Part shown: positions 27,444 through 35,050 of the stretch, piece after piece | Position numbering within the stretch: position 1 is the stretch's first letter | Layout of the letters: every line of letters starts with the position of its first letter | Assembly (NCBI GenBank): GCA_004168015.1 | Contig: SEYW01000016.1 | Coordinates: 1 to 64,000 of the forward strand | Source of the DNA: Methylolobus aquaticus | GTDB taxonomy: Bacteria; Pseudomonadota; Gammaproteobacteria; Methylococcales; Methylococcaceae | DNA: 64,000 bases | Reading direction: 5' to 3' | Notes under the pieces: model-generated | What the model saw: the letters and a program-made list of their open reading frames with translations, nothing else | Told to the model about the DNA's origin: nothing | The model's database searches: none | Made by a program: the position numbers and the translations under genes

Positions 27444-28622
27444 ATGACGACTGACCTGTCCGACGCCATCGACAACCCGATCGACAGCATCGAACGTTCC
27501 GACGATCCCGTCACCGACGCGTCCCACGGGGACGGCGGCGGCCCCGTTCCGGAGCTGCCGCGCAGGCGACAAGTGCGCACCGTGGGCCCGAACGGCAATT
27601 TCTGGTATGTCGTCGAACTCGGCAAGAATCTGAAGCCCGGGGGTGTCCGGCGGGTGCGGTTCTGGAAGCAGGACATCGCCGTGTTCCGCGATCACGACGG
27701 TGAATTGCATGCGGTGGAAGACCGGTGTGCGCACCGGCAGTTGCCGCTCTCATCCGGCTTCGTGGACGGCAAGACGCTGGTCTGCACTTATCACGGCTGG
27801 AAGTACGGCGGATGCGGCACCTGTCTGGACATCTCGCACGAGTTGGGGAAGGGCCGCACGCGCCTCCCCAAGATCCGGATCCGCAGCTACCCGATCAAGG
27901 AGCAGTGGGGCTTGGTGTGGCTGTTCCCGGGCGATCCCGACCGGGCTGGCGACGTTCCGCTGCCGTCCATCCCGCAGTTGGAAGGCGAACAGCCGTGGCC
28001 CTTCGTGCCGATCGTGGCCACCATCAAGGCCCATTTTTCGATGATCGTCGAGAACGTCTGCGACTTCAATCACGAATATCTCCACCGCCGCAAGCAGCCG
28101 TTCGTCAAGCCGACCCTTCGGGAATGGAAGCGTGAGGGCGACTGCATTCGCGTGCACTACGACACCGAATTCGAACACAGCGCCGTGGCCAAGCTGTTCA
28201 TGGAAGGCGGAGCCAAGGACCTGAACGACATCGAGATCTGGTACCAGTACCCCTACCAGGGATCGGATATCGGCGGCAAATACATCCATTGGCTGTTCAT
28301 GCTGCCCGAGGATGAACGCACGACCCGCTGCTTCTTCGTGTTCCTGTTTGGACCGATCCACGTCCCGGTGTTCAATCGCAAGATGCCCGAGTTCCTCCGC
28401 AAGCCCATCCTGTGGATTACCAACAAGCTGTACATCGAGCCGTTACTGGGCGAGGACAAGTGGGCGTTGGAACTCGAACAGGAGGGTTTCGATCGTCACC
28501 CCGATGCGGCCCAGATCGAACTGAACCCGGCGTTGCTCCACTTCCAGAAGATGTCGCTGGAGAAATGGGAGGAGTACTCGCAGCCCCCGGCACGCAATCG
28601 CCGACAGGCGCGCAACGGTTGA
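27444..28622 (+). CDS. Rieske non-heme iron oxygenase, SdmA-like candidate
   Basis: A 392-residue oxygenase alpha-subunit-like protein. The Rieske [2Fe-2S] site is C95-A-H97 ... C114-T-Y-H117, and the mononuclear iron region appears in MIVENVCDFNHEYLHRR (Asp and His ligands). No beta-subunit or ferredoxin reductase gene is adjacent. Immediately downstream is an NAD-dependent 3-beta-hydroxysteroid dehydrogenase-like gene. An adjacent Rieske oxygenase plus NAD(P)-dependent reductase is the architecture of bacterial SdmA/SdmB, which remove sterol C-4 methyls in Methylococcus. Here that is only a hypothesis, because no squalene epoxidase or oxidosqualene cyclase gene is in the window. Residues 1-45 form a low-complexity leader. 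Confidence 0.8.
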   Translation: MTTDLSDAIDNPIDSIERSDDPVTDASHGDGGGPVPELPRRRQVRTVGPNGNFWYVVELGKNLKPGGVRRVRFWKQDIAVFRDHDGELHAVEDRCAHRQLPLSSGFVDGKTLVCTYHGWKYGGCGTCLDISHELGKGRTRLPKIRIRSYPIKEQWGLVWLFPGDPDRAGDVPLPSIPQLEGEQPWPFVPIVATIKAHFSMIVENVCDFNHEYLHRRKQPFVKPTLREWKREGDCIRVHYDTEFEHSAVAKLFMEGGAKDLNDIEIWYQYPYQGSDIGGKYIHWLFMLPEDERTTRCFFVFLFGPIHVPVFNRKMPEFLRKPILWITNKLYIEPLLGEDKWALELEQEGFDRHPDAAQIELNPALLHFQKMSLEKWEEYSQPPARNRRQARNG

Positions 28623-28632
28623 ACAGGCCGTC

Positions 28633-29619
28633 ATGACGACCCTTGTGACCGGAGCGACCGGTCACCTCGGTGCGAATCTGGTGCGGGCGCTACTCGACCG
28701 GGGCGAGCGCGTGCGGGTCTTCGTGCGGCCGCAGAGCGACCTGACCGGACTGGGCGGTCTGCCGGTCGAGCACGCCGTCGGCGACCTAAAGGATCGCCGT
28801 TCGATCCGCGCGGCACTCGACGGGGTGGAACGGCTCTACCACACAGCCGCGTTCGTCAGCATCCGGGATGGCGATCGGCAGGAACTGTTCGACGTCAACG
28901 TCATCGGCACCCGCCACCTGATGCAGGAAGCGCGGCGGGCCGGGGTCCGCCGCGTGGTACATACCAGTTCCTTCGGCGCCGTCGGCATCAATCCGACTGG
29001 CGCCTCCAACGAGCACTGGACCGTCAGCCCATTTGAACTGGCGTCCGATTACGAGCGCACCAAGGCGGTGTCGGAACACGATGTCATTCTGGAAGCCCTG
29101 CGCGGCCTCGATGTCACGATCGTCAATCCGGCCGCAATCGTCGGCCCGCATGACTTTCGCCCCAGCCTGGTCGGCCGCACGATCCTCGATTTTGCCCATC
29201 GCCGGATGCGCGCCTACGTGCCGGGCGCCTTCGATTGGGTCCCCATGCGCGACGTCGTGGCCGCCGAATTGCTTGCCATGGAGCACGGAGTGCGCGGCGA
29301 GCGTTACCTGGTGACCGGAGAACACCGCTCGATCGACCAGATCCTCGACTGGCTGCAGGAACTGACCGGCACTCCGCGCCCTAGAGCGGCCATTCCGCCG
29401 CGCCTGATGCAGACGCTCGCGCTGCTGAAGGATCCCCTGGAAAAAAGGCTGATGCCCGGCAAGGCGCCGCGCTTCAATTATCACTCCATCCGCTTGCTGA
29501 ATTCAGGCAAGCGCGGCGACTGCACCCGTGTGCAGCGCGAACTGGGCCTGGAACCCACGTCCACCCGTCAAGCCTTTGCTGACGCCGTCGAGTGGTTCCG
29601 CCAACGCGGATTGATCTAG
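28633..29619 (+). CDS. NAD-dependent epimerase/3-beta-hydroxysteroid dehydrogenase-like reductase
   Basis: A 328-residue extended short-chain dehydrogenase. The Rossmann loop is GATGHLG (residues 7-13), and the catalytic set is visible: TSSFG near 111-115 and Y140-x3-K144 in DYERTKAVS. It is close to HpnA-like and 3-beta-HSD-like proteins. It starts 10 bases after the Rieske gene stop, so the two are almost certainly co-transcribed. A plausible reaction is oxidation or reduction of a hydroxyl on the same substrate as the Rieske enzyme, for example a triterpenoid or sterol. A nucleotide-sugar epimerase is the conservative alternative. Confidence 0.85.
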   Translation: MTTLVTGATGHLGANLVRALLDRGERVRVFVRPQSDLTGLGGLPVEHAVGDLKDRRSIRAALDGVERLYHTAAFVSIRDGDRQELFDVNVIGTRHLMQEARRAGVRRVVHTSSFGAVGINPTGASNEHWTVSPFELASDYERTKAVSEHDVILEALRGLDVTIVNPAAIVGPHDFRPSLVGRTILDFAHRRMRAYVPGAFDWVPMRDVVAAELLAMEHGVRGERYLVTGEHRSIDQILDWLQELTGTPRPRAAIPPRLMQTLALLKDPLEKRLMPGKAPRFNYHSIRLLNSGKRGDCTRVQRELGLEPTSTRQAFADAVEWFRQRGLI

Positions 29620-29705
29620 TCCCGACCGACGACGTCGGCCCCGCCGCGGCCCGGTCTCTGCCATTCCGTCGCACATCCGGATTTTGGTCCGCCGTAAGGC
29701 TTATA

Positions 29706-29721
29706 TACGCAAATTTACGTA
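29706..29721. promoter_or_regulatory. Near-palindrome TACGCAAATTTACGTA, candidate operator
   Basis: A 16-base near-perfect palindrome (one mismatched pair) lies 120 bases before the HbpS-like gene, inside an unusually AT-rich stretch (29,700-29,745). A related word, TTTACATACG, follows at 29,729. It could be a regulator-binding site for the downstream gene, but the regulator is unknown. Confidence 0.35.
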
Positions 29722-29840
29722 TTGCCTATTTACATACGCGCGTGCTATCAAACGCCACGCGCGGTCTTATGCCCCGCGAGTTCTGGAGACCTCGTCACTG
29801 CCGGATCGGCAGTAATCATTAATCAAAAGGGATCAAAGAT

Positions 29841-30623
29841 ATGCGTCTAACTCTTAAGCTCACGGGGATTAGCCTGGCTCTGTTTGGCCTGGTTTCGGGA
29901 ACGGCATACGCCACCGGTTGCGACGGATTGCCTGATCATGCGGCGCTCAAAGCCGCGCTGGATGCCTCCGGGGCAACGAACAAGGACATGAACGGAGGGT
30001 TTGGCCTCAACATGTGGGGCACGGTCGTGAACCGCGACGGCGTCGTGTGCGCCGTCGCCTTCACTGGGCAGAACCGGGGCGACCAGTGGCCTGGAAGCCG
30101 CATCATTTCCGCCGCCAAGGCGTACACAGCGAATGCCTACAGCCTCCCGGGACTTGCGCTTTCGACCGCAAACCTCTACGGGTCCGGTCAGCCCGGGGGC
30201 AGCCTTTGGGGGCTTCAGTTCAGTCAACCGACGGGCGTCGGCGCCAGTACCGATGCCTACAAGGGTCCGGCCAAGGATTTCGGCCAGCCGAATGACCCGC
30301 TGGTCGGCAAGCGCGTTGGCGGGCAGATCGTCTTCGGCGGTGGCTTTGCTCTCTACAACGCCGCCGGCAAGATCGTCGGAGCACTCGGCGTGAGCGGCGA
30401 TACCTCATGCAAGGACCACAACTTCGGGTGGCGCGCGCGGCACGAACTCCAACTGGATCACGTACCCGGCGGCATCAGCGGAGACCCGGCGCGACCCGAC
30501 AACATCATCTATGACATGGGCGCGGCATCGCAGGGCAACGTGACCAGCCCAAGCGGCTTCGGACATGTGGACTGCGGCCTCGGCGAGAAGGCCATCAGCG
30601 CCAATCTTCCAGTCGTACCCTAG
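29841..30623 (+). CDS. Exported HbpS/GlcG-like heme-degrading-family protein
   Basis: A 260-residue secreted protein. The signal peptide is MRLTLKLTGISLALFGLVS with cleavage near TAYA-T. The mature part has the DUF336/GlcG-HbpS fold pattern: HAALKAALDASGA, DGVVCAVAFTG, SRIISAAKAYTAN, GGGFALYNAAGKIVGALGVSGD. Homologues bind heme or redox cofactors in the periplasm. It has extra C-terminal residues after the SGDTSCKDHNF segment, including possible paired cysteines (TSCKDH, HVDCGLG). It is preceded by a palindromic AT-rich region and followed by a strong hairpin, so it is probably a single-gene unit. Confidence 0.8.
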   Translation: MRLTLKLTGISLALFGLVSGTAYATGCDGLPDHAALKAALDASGATNKDMNGGFGLNMWGTVVNRDGVVCAVAFTGQNRGDQWPGSRIISAAKAYTANAYSLPGLALSTANLYGSGQPGGSLWGLQFSQPTGVGASTDAYKGPAKDFGQPNDPLVGKRVGGQIVFGGGFALYNAAGKIVGALGVSGDTSCKDHNFGWRARHELQLDHVPGGISGDPARPDNIIYDMGAASQGNVTSPSGFGHVDCGLGEKAISANLPVVP

Positions 30624-30670
30624 TCTGATCGGCGCGGCACTCCGCCAACCGACGCGACATTGAAGGCATG

Positions 30671-30692
30671 CCGTCGCCCGTTCGGGCGATGG
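30671..30692 (+). terminator. Hairpin after the HbpS-like gene
   Basis: CCGTCGCCC (30671-30679) pairs with GGGCGATGG (30684-30692) around a GTTC loop, with one G-U pair. No T-run follows. It lies about 50 bases after the stop and may terminate this single-gene transcript. Confidence 0.4.
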
Positions 30693-30916
30693 CCTTGCCG
30701 ATCGAGACCGGCCCAAGTCCTACCGGCCTCCCCGCTCGGCAACCGTCAGCCCGGTGGCCGTTGCGTGACGCGACGAGCCCTCTCATCAGGCTGGGCCGTC
30801 GGAAACAACCTGTTTACGCATCCTCCGTCCACACGCCATGCTGCAGCCGCACAATGCGGTGATAAGGCGGTACAATTCCGCATCCAAGAATAGGGCCGAG
30901 CCGCGGGAGGAAACCG

Positions 30917-32716
30917 ATGCCGTCCACGCCCAGTGACATGAAGACCATCGCCGACATCGTCGCGCGACACGATGCCGACCCGACGCGGCTGGTGCAGATT
31001 CTGCGCGACGTCCAGTCGACCTTCCGCCACATACCGGCGGCGGTCATGGATCGGCTTGCGGCACAGTTGAGCATCGACCGCGCTCAGGTACAGGCGGTCA
31101 CCGAGTTCTACACCTTCTTCTCAACCGAGCCGCGCGGCCGCTTCGACATTCTGATCAGCGATTCGATCACCGATCACATGCTGGGTAGCCGTGAAATCGC
31201 GGCGTATCTGTGCGAGTGCCTTGGCGTCACGCCGGGACAAACCCGCGCCGACGGGCAGGTCAGCGTCGATTTCACCTCCTGCACCGGCATGTGCGAGCAG
31301 GGTCCAGCCGGACTGGTCAACGGTTATGCGTTGACCAAGCTGACTCGCGACCGGGTCGAGCGCATCGTCGAACTGGTCAATGACGACACTCCCGTCAGCC
31401 AGTGGCCCCGCGAATTCTTCGCCGTCAAGGACAACATCCATCGCGCCGATCTGGTGCTGGGTACCAAACTCCAACCCGGTTCGGCCTTGCGCTGGATGTT
31501 CCAGCGAGGCCTCGATTCCACGCTTGACGAGATCGCCAAATCCGGACTGCGCGGCCGCGGCGGCGCCGGTTTCGGCACCGCGATGAAATGGAAGTTCTGC
31601 CGAGAGGCAACAGGCTCGGCAGAACGCTTCGTCGTCTGTAACGCCGATGAGGGCGAACCCGGCACCTTCAAGGACCGCGTACTGTTGCAGAGCTATGCGC
31701 ATCAGGTATTCGAAGGCATGACCGTCTGCGGCGCCGTGATCGGCGCTCGGCGCGGTTACCTCTACCTTCGGGGCGAGTATCTCTATTTACACGAGCCGCT
31801 CAACGCCGTGCTCGCCGAACGGCGCCGCGCCGGACTGCTTGGATCCAACATTATCGGCCGCCCCGATTTTGAGTTCGACATCGAGATCCGTATCGGCGCC
31901 GGCGCCTATATCTGCGGCGAAGAGTCAGCCCTGATCGAGTCAATGGAAGGCAAGCGCGGCGTGCCCCGCAACCGCCCACCCTATCCGGTTACCAACGGCT
32001 ACCTCGATCAACCGACGGTGGTCAATAACGTCGAAACCTTCGCCGCAGCGGCCTTGATCGCACTGAAGGGCGGCGCGTGGTTCAGCGCCGCAGGAACCGA
32101 GAAGTCCAAGGGCACCAAGATTCTCAGTATCGCCGGCGATTGCGCCCGACCGGGAATCTACGAATACCCCTTCGGCACGACCATGGCGCAGATCCTCGCC
32201 GATTGCGGCGGCACCGGGGCGATGGGTCTGCAGATCGGTGGGCCCTCCGGTATCTTCATCGGCGCTCAGGAATTCGAGCGCGTCCTAGGTTTCGAGGATC
32301 TGCCCACGGGTGGTTCATTCATGATCTTCGACCAACGCCGAGACGTGCTCGAGATCGTCCGCAACTTCACGCATTTCTTCGCGCACGAGAGCTGCGGATT
32401 TTGCACACCATGCCGAGTCGGCACTTCGCTGCTGAAGAATCAGCTCGACAAGATCTGCGCAGGCCACGGCGGCAAGGCCGATTTGGCGGAGCTCAAGCAC
32501 ATTTCCAAGCTGGTGCGGGCGACCAGTCACTGCGGCCTCGGGCAGACCGCGGCCAACCCCATCCTGAGCACGCTCGAGCGCTTCCCGGAACAGTACGAGC
32601 AACGCTTGAAGGCTATCAGCTTCGAACCCGGTTTCGATCTGGACGGCGCCCTTGAAGTCGCTCGCCGTATGTCCGGACGCGACGACGCGCACGCTCATCT
32701 CGCACAGGAGGCCTAA
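30917..32716 (+). CDS. hoxF: HoxF-type NAD(H)-oxidoreductase (diaphorase) subunit
   Basis: A 599-residue fusion of NuoE-like (about 1-150) and NuoF-like (about 180-570) domains, the HoxF architecture of soluble NAD-reducing [NiFe] hydrogenases. The FMN/NADH regions are GRGGAGFGTAMKWKF, NADEGEPGTFKDR and GAGAYICGEESALIESMEG. The 4Fe-4S ligands are in ESCGFCTPCRVGT plus the later HCGLGQ. In the N-terminal domain the expected first Cys pair reads ISDSITDHML, so that 2Fe-2S site is probably incomplete; SCTGMC is kept. Start ATG 30917 has a GGAGG upstream. It heads a hoxF-hoxU-hoxY transcript. The role is NAD+ reduction with electrons from HoxU. Confidence 0.9.
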   Translation: MPSTPSDMKTIADIVARHDADPTRLVQILRDVQSTFRHIPAAVMDRLAAQLSIDRAQVQAVTEFYTFFSTEPRGRFDILISDSITDHMLGSREIAAYLCECLGVTPGQTRADGQVSVDFTSCTGMCEQGPAGLVNGYALTKLTRDRVERIVELVNDDTPVSQWPREFFAVKDNIHRADLVLGTKLQPGSALRWMFQRGLDSTLDEIAKSGLRGRGGAGFGTAMKWKFCREATGSAERFVVCNADEGEPGTFKDRVLLQSYAHQVFEGMTVCGAVIGARRGYLYLRGEYLYLHEPLNAVLAERRRAGLLGSNIIGRPDFEFDIEIRIGAGAYICGEESALIESMEGKRGVPRNRPPYPVTNGYLDQPTVVNNVETFAAAALIALKGGAWFSAAGTEKSKGTKILSIAGDCARPGIYEYPFGTTMAQILADCGGTGAMGLQIGGPSGIFIGAQEFERVLGFEDLPTGGSFMIFDQRRDVLEIVRNFTHFFAHESCGFCTPCRVGTSLLKNQLDKICAGHGGKADLAELKHISKLVRATSHCGLGQTAANPILSTLERFPEQYEQRLKAISFEPGFDLDGALEVARRMSGRDDAHAHLAQEA

Positions 32717-32718
32717 CC

Positions 32719-33456
32719 GTGACCGAGCACATGCTGACAATCGATGGCCAGCGCATCCCGTTTACCGAGGGACAAACCATCATCGAGGCGGCGACGGCGG
32801 CCGGGGTCTACATCCCGCACCTGTGTCACAACCCCGAATTCAAGCCACACGGCAGTTGCAAGCTCTGCACCGTCAAGGTCAACGGCCGGAACTGCTCCGC
32901 CTGTACCTTTCCGGCTGCTGATGGCCAGGAGGTCCTGAACAACACGCAGGAACTCAACGAAACGCGCCGAACCATCACGCAGATGTTGTTCATCGAGGGG
33001 AACCATTTCTGCCCGTCCTGCGAAAAGAGTGGCAACTGCCAACTGCAGGCCGTCGGCTACTACCTCAACATGCTCGATGCGCACTTCCCGTTCTTCTACC
33101 CGAGCCGCGAGGTCGACGCCTCCCATCAGGAGGTCATGCTGGATCGCGACCGCTGCATCCTGTGCGAGCTGTGTGTGCGGGCGAGCCGGGATGTCGACGG
33201 GAAGAACGTGTTCGCTCTGTCCGGGCGGGGGATCAATTCACACCTGATCGTCAACTCGACGACCGGAAAACTGAAGGACACCGACATCAGCGTCGACGAC
33301 AAGGCGGTTCATGTCTGCCCGGTCGGCGCCATTCTGATCAAGCGCAAAGGGTTCGAGGTGCCGATCGGCGAACGGATCTACGACGGACAGGATATCGGGC
33401 AAGTCAGTCTCGAACACGAGATGCCGATCGTCGAGGAGGCGGAACATGGCCGGTAA
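32719..33456 (+). CDS. hoxU: HoxU-type iron-sulfur subunit
   Basis: A 245-residue electron-transfer subunit homologous to the N-terminal part of NuoG. The ferredoxin-type 2Fe-2S site is C36, C47, C50 and C62 (HLCHNPE, SCKLC, SACTF). HFCPSCEKSGNC carries the His-Cys3 cluster, and CILCELC ... CPVG a 4Fe-4S cluster. It starts with GTG 32719, two bases after the hoxF stop, with AGGAGG at about 32705 inside hoxF, and overlaps hoxY by 11 bases. It would carry electrons between HoxY and HoxF. Confidence 0.92.
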   Translation: MTEHMLTIDGQRIPFTEGQTIIEAATAAGVYIPHLCHNPEFKPHGSCKLCTVKVNGRNCSACTFPAADGQEVLNNTQELNETRRTITQMLFIEGNHFCPSCEKSGNCQLQAVGYYLNMLDAHFPFFYPSREVDASHQEVMLDRDRCILCELCVRASRDVDGKNVFALSGRGINSHLIVNSTTGKLKDTDISVDDKAVHVCPVGAILIKRKGFEVPIGERIYDGQDIGQVSLEHEMPIVEEAEHGR

Positions 33457-33988
33457 GATCAAGGTCGCGACAACGTCACTGGCGGGCTGTTTCGGCTGCC
33501 ATATGTCGTTTCTCGACATCGATGAGCGGATCCTGGCACTGGCCGAAATCGCGGAATTCGACCGTTCGCCGCTAACCGACATCAAGCACTGCAGCGATCA
33601 GGTCGACATCGGCCTCGTCGAAGGCGGTTTGTGCAATGCCGAGAATGTCCACACGCTGCGCGAGTTCAGGGAGTCCTGCAAGATCCTCGTGGCCGTGGGC
33701 GCCTGCGCGATCAATGGCGGTTTACCGGCCATGCGCAATCACATCCCCTTGCAGGAGTGCCTCGAGGAATCCTATCTCGACGCGGTTGGCGTCGAGAACC
33801 CGCAGATCCCGAACGATGTCGAGCTCCCTCTGTTGCTCAACAAGGTTCACCCCATCCATGAGGTCGTCAAGGTCGACTACTTCCTGCCCGGCTGCCCGCC
33901 GTCAGCCGATGTGTTCTGGAAGTTTCTGACCGATCTCGCATCCGGGGCCGAGCCCAGCCTGCCCTACGAACTCGTTCACTACGATTGA
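33446..33988 (+). CDS. hoxY: HoxY-type [NiFe] hydrogenase small subunit
   Basis: A 180-residue small hydrogenase subunit holding one 4Fe-4S cluster near the active site. The ligands are C15 and C18 (LAGCFGCHMSF), C87 (GACAING) and C150 (FLPGCPPSADV). It normally binds HoxH, which carries the NiFe site. Here the next gene is uppP, and no HoxH-type gene or maturation gene appears anywhere in the window. The strong hairpin at 34073-34098 ends the transcript. HoxH could be encoded elsewhere, or the HoxFUY set works with another partner. Confidence 0.9.
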   Translation: MAGKIKVATTSLAGCFGCHMSFLDIDERILALAEIAEFDRSPLTDIKHCSDQVDIGLVEGGLCNAENVHTLREFRESCKILVAVGACAINGGLPAMRNHIPLQECLEESYLDAVGVENPQIPNDVELPLLLNKVHPIHEVVKVDYFLPGCPPSADVFWKFLTDLASGAEPSLPYELVHYD

Positions 33989-34072
33989 GCCCGGGCGGCG
34001 CCGCGTCGTCCCGCCCGACGCGTTCGCCGGGGCGCCACCCGCCGTCCGACCGATCCTCTCGTAGCGCTTCCC

Positions 34073-34098
34073 GGCGGCATCGGCTCGGCGATGCCGCC
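34073..34098 (+). terminator. Strong terminator-like hairpin after hoxY
   Basis: GGCGGCATCG (34073-34082) and its perfect reverse complement (34089-34098) enclose a six-base loop. A T-run occurs about 12 bases further on. It separates hoxFUY from uppP and implies that the operon ends without hoxH. Confidence 0.55.
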
Positions 34099-34139
34099 TC
34101 TTGCGACACACTTTTTGCCACTCAAACGCTTTCATCCTT

Positions 34140-34964
34140 ATGGAATGGACCGCTTATATCGACGCGCTGATCCTCGGCATCGTCGAAGGACTTACCGAAT
34201 TCCTGCCGATTTCCAGCACCGGCCACCTGATCCTGGTCGGCGAGTTGCTAGGGTTCAACAGTGAGAAAGGCAAGCTGTTCGAGATCTTCATCCAGACCGG
34301 CGCGATTCTCGCCGTGTGCTGGGAATATCGCGCGCGCCTGCTGCATGTCGCGACCAGCCTGACCAAAGACCCTGCCGCACGGCGATTCGTCGCAAACCTG
34401 TTGATCGCCTTCATCCCGGTGGCGGTGCTGGGTCTGCTGTTCGGCAAGGCCGTCAAGCACCACTTGTTTCATGCGGTACCCGTTGCGACGGCCTTCATCG
34501 TGGGCGCGCTGGTGATTCTCTGGGCCGAGCGGCGGACACACCGAATCACCGTGGAAACCGTCGATGACATGACTTGGAGCGACGCGTTGAAGCTGGGGCT
34601 GGCACAAACCTTCGCACTGATTCCGGGCACCTCGCGCTCGGGCGCGACCATCATCGGTGGCTTGTTGTTCGGACTGTCGCGCAAGGCCGCCACCGAGTTC
34701 TCGTTCTTTTTGGCGATCCCGACACTGTTCGCGGCGACCGCCTACGACCTCTACAAGACCCGCGGCCTGCTGTCGACCGATGACATCGGCCTCTTTGCCG
34801 TCGGCTTCGCAGCGGCGTTCATCAGCGCCTTCGTTGCCGTGCGCGCGCTACTCCGCTTCATCGTCCGTCACGATTTCACCGCATTCGCGTGGTACCGGAT
34901 CGTGTTCGGCCTGATCGTGCTTGCGACCGCCTACTTCGGCTGGGTCGACTGGAGCAGCACTTGA
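34140..34964 (+). CDS. uppP: Undecaprenyl-diphosphatase
   Basis: UppP (BacA) regenerates the lipid carrier undecaprenyl phosphate in the inner membrane for peptidoglycan and O-antigen synthesis, and its copies can give bacitracin resistance. The 274-residue protein has eight hydrophobic helices and the signature [17 protein letters not shown] with the catalytic Glu and Ser, plus [16 protein letters not shown] 34140 places the signature at the usual residue 20; the in-frame extension to 34101 is not needed. Confidence 0.95.
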   Translation: MEWTAYIDALILGIVEGLTEFLPISSTGHLILVGELLGFNSEKGKLFEIFIQTGAILAVCWEYRARLLHVATSLTKDPAARRFVANLLIAFIPVAVLGLLFGKAVKHHLFHAVPVATAFIVGALVILWAERRTHRITVETVDDMTWSDALKLGLAQTFALIPGTSRSGATIIGGLLFGLSRKAATEFSFFLAIPTLFAATAYDLYKTRGLLSTDDIGLFAVGFAAAFISAFVAVRALLRFIVRHDFTAFAWYRIVFGLIVLATAYFGWVDWSST

Positions 34965-35012
34965 CGCGAGGGCAGCGGCACGAAAGCGCTCAGGGCTGAC
35001 CGTTCGCGGCGT

Positions 35013-35035
35013 CCTGCGGCGCGGGACACCGCAGG
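35013..35035. terminator. Short GC-rich hairpin between convergent genes
   Basis: CCTGCGG (35013-35019) and CCGCAGG (35029-35035) form a perfect 7-base stem between uppP and the leftward ABC gene. It could serve both directions. There is no T-run. Confidence 0.3.
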
Positions 35036-35050
35036 GAACACCAAAGCGGG

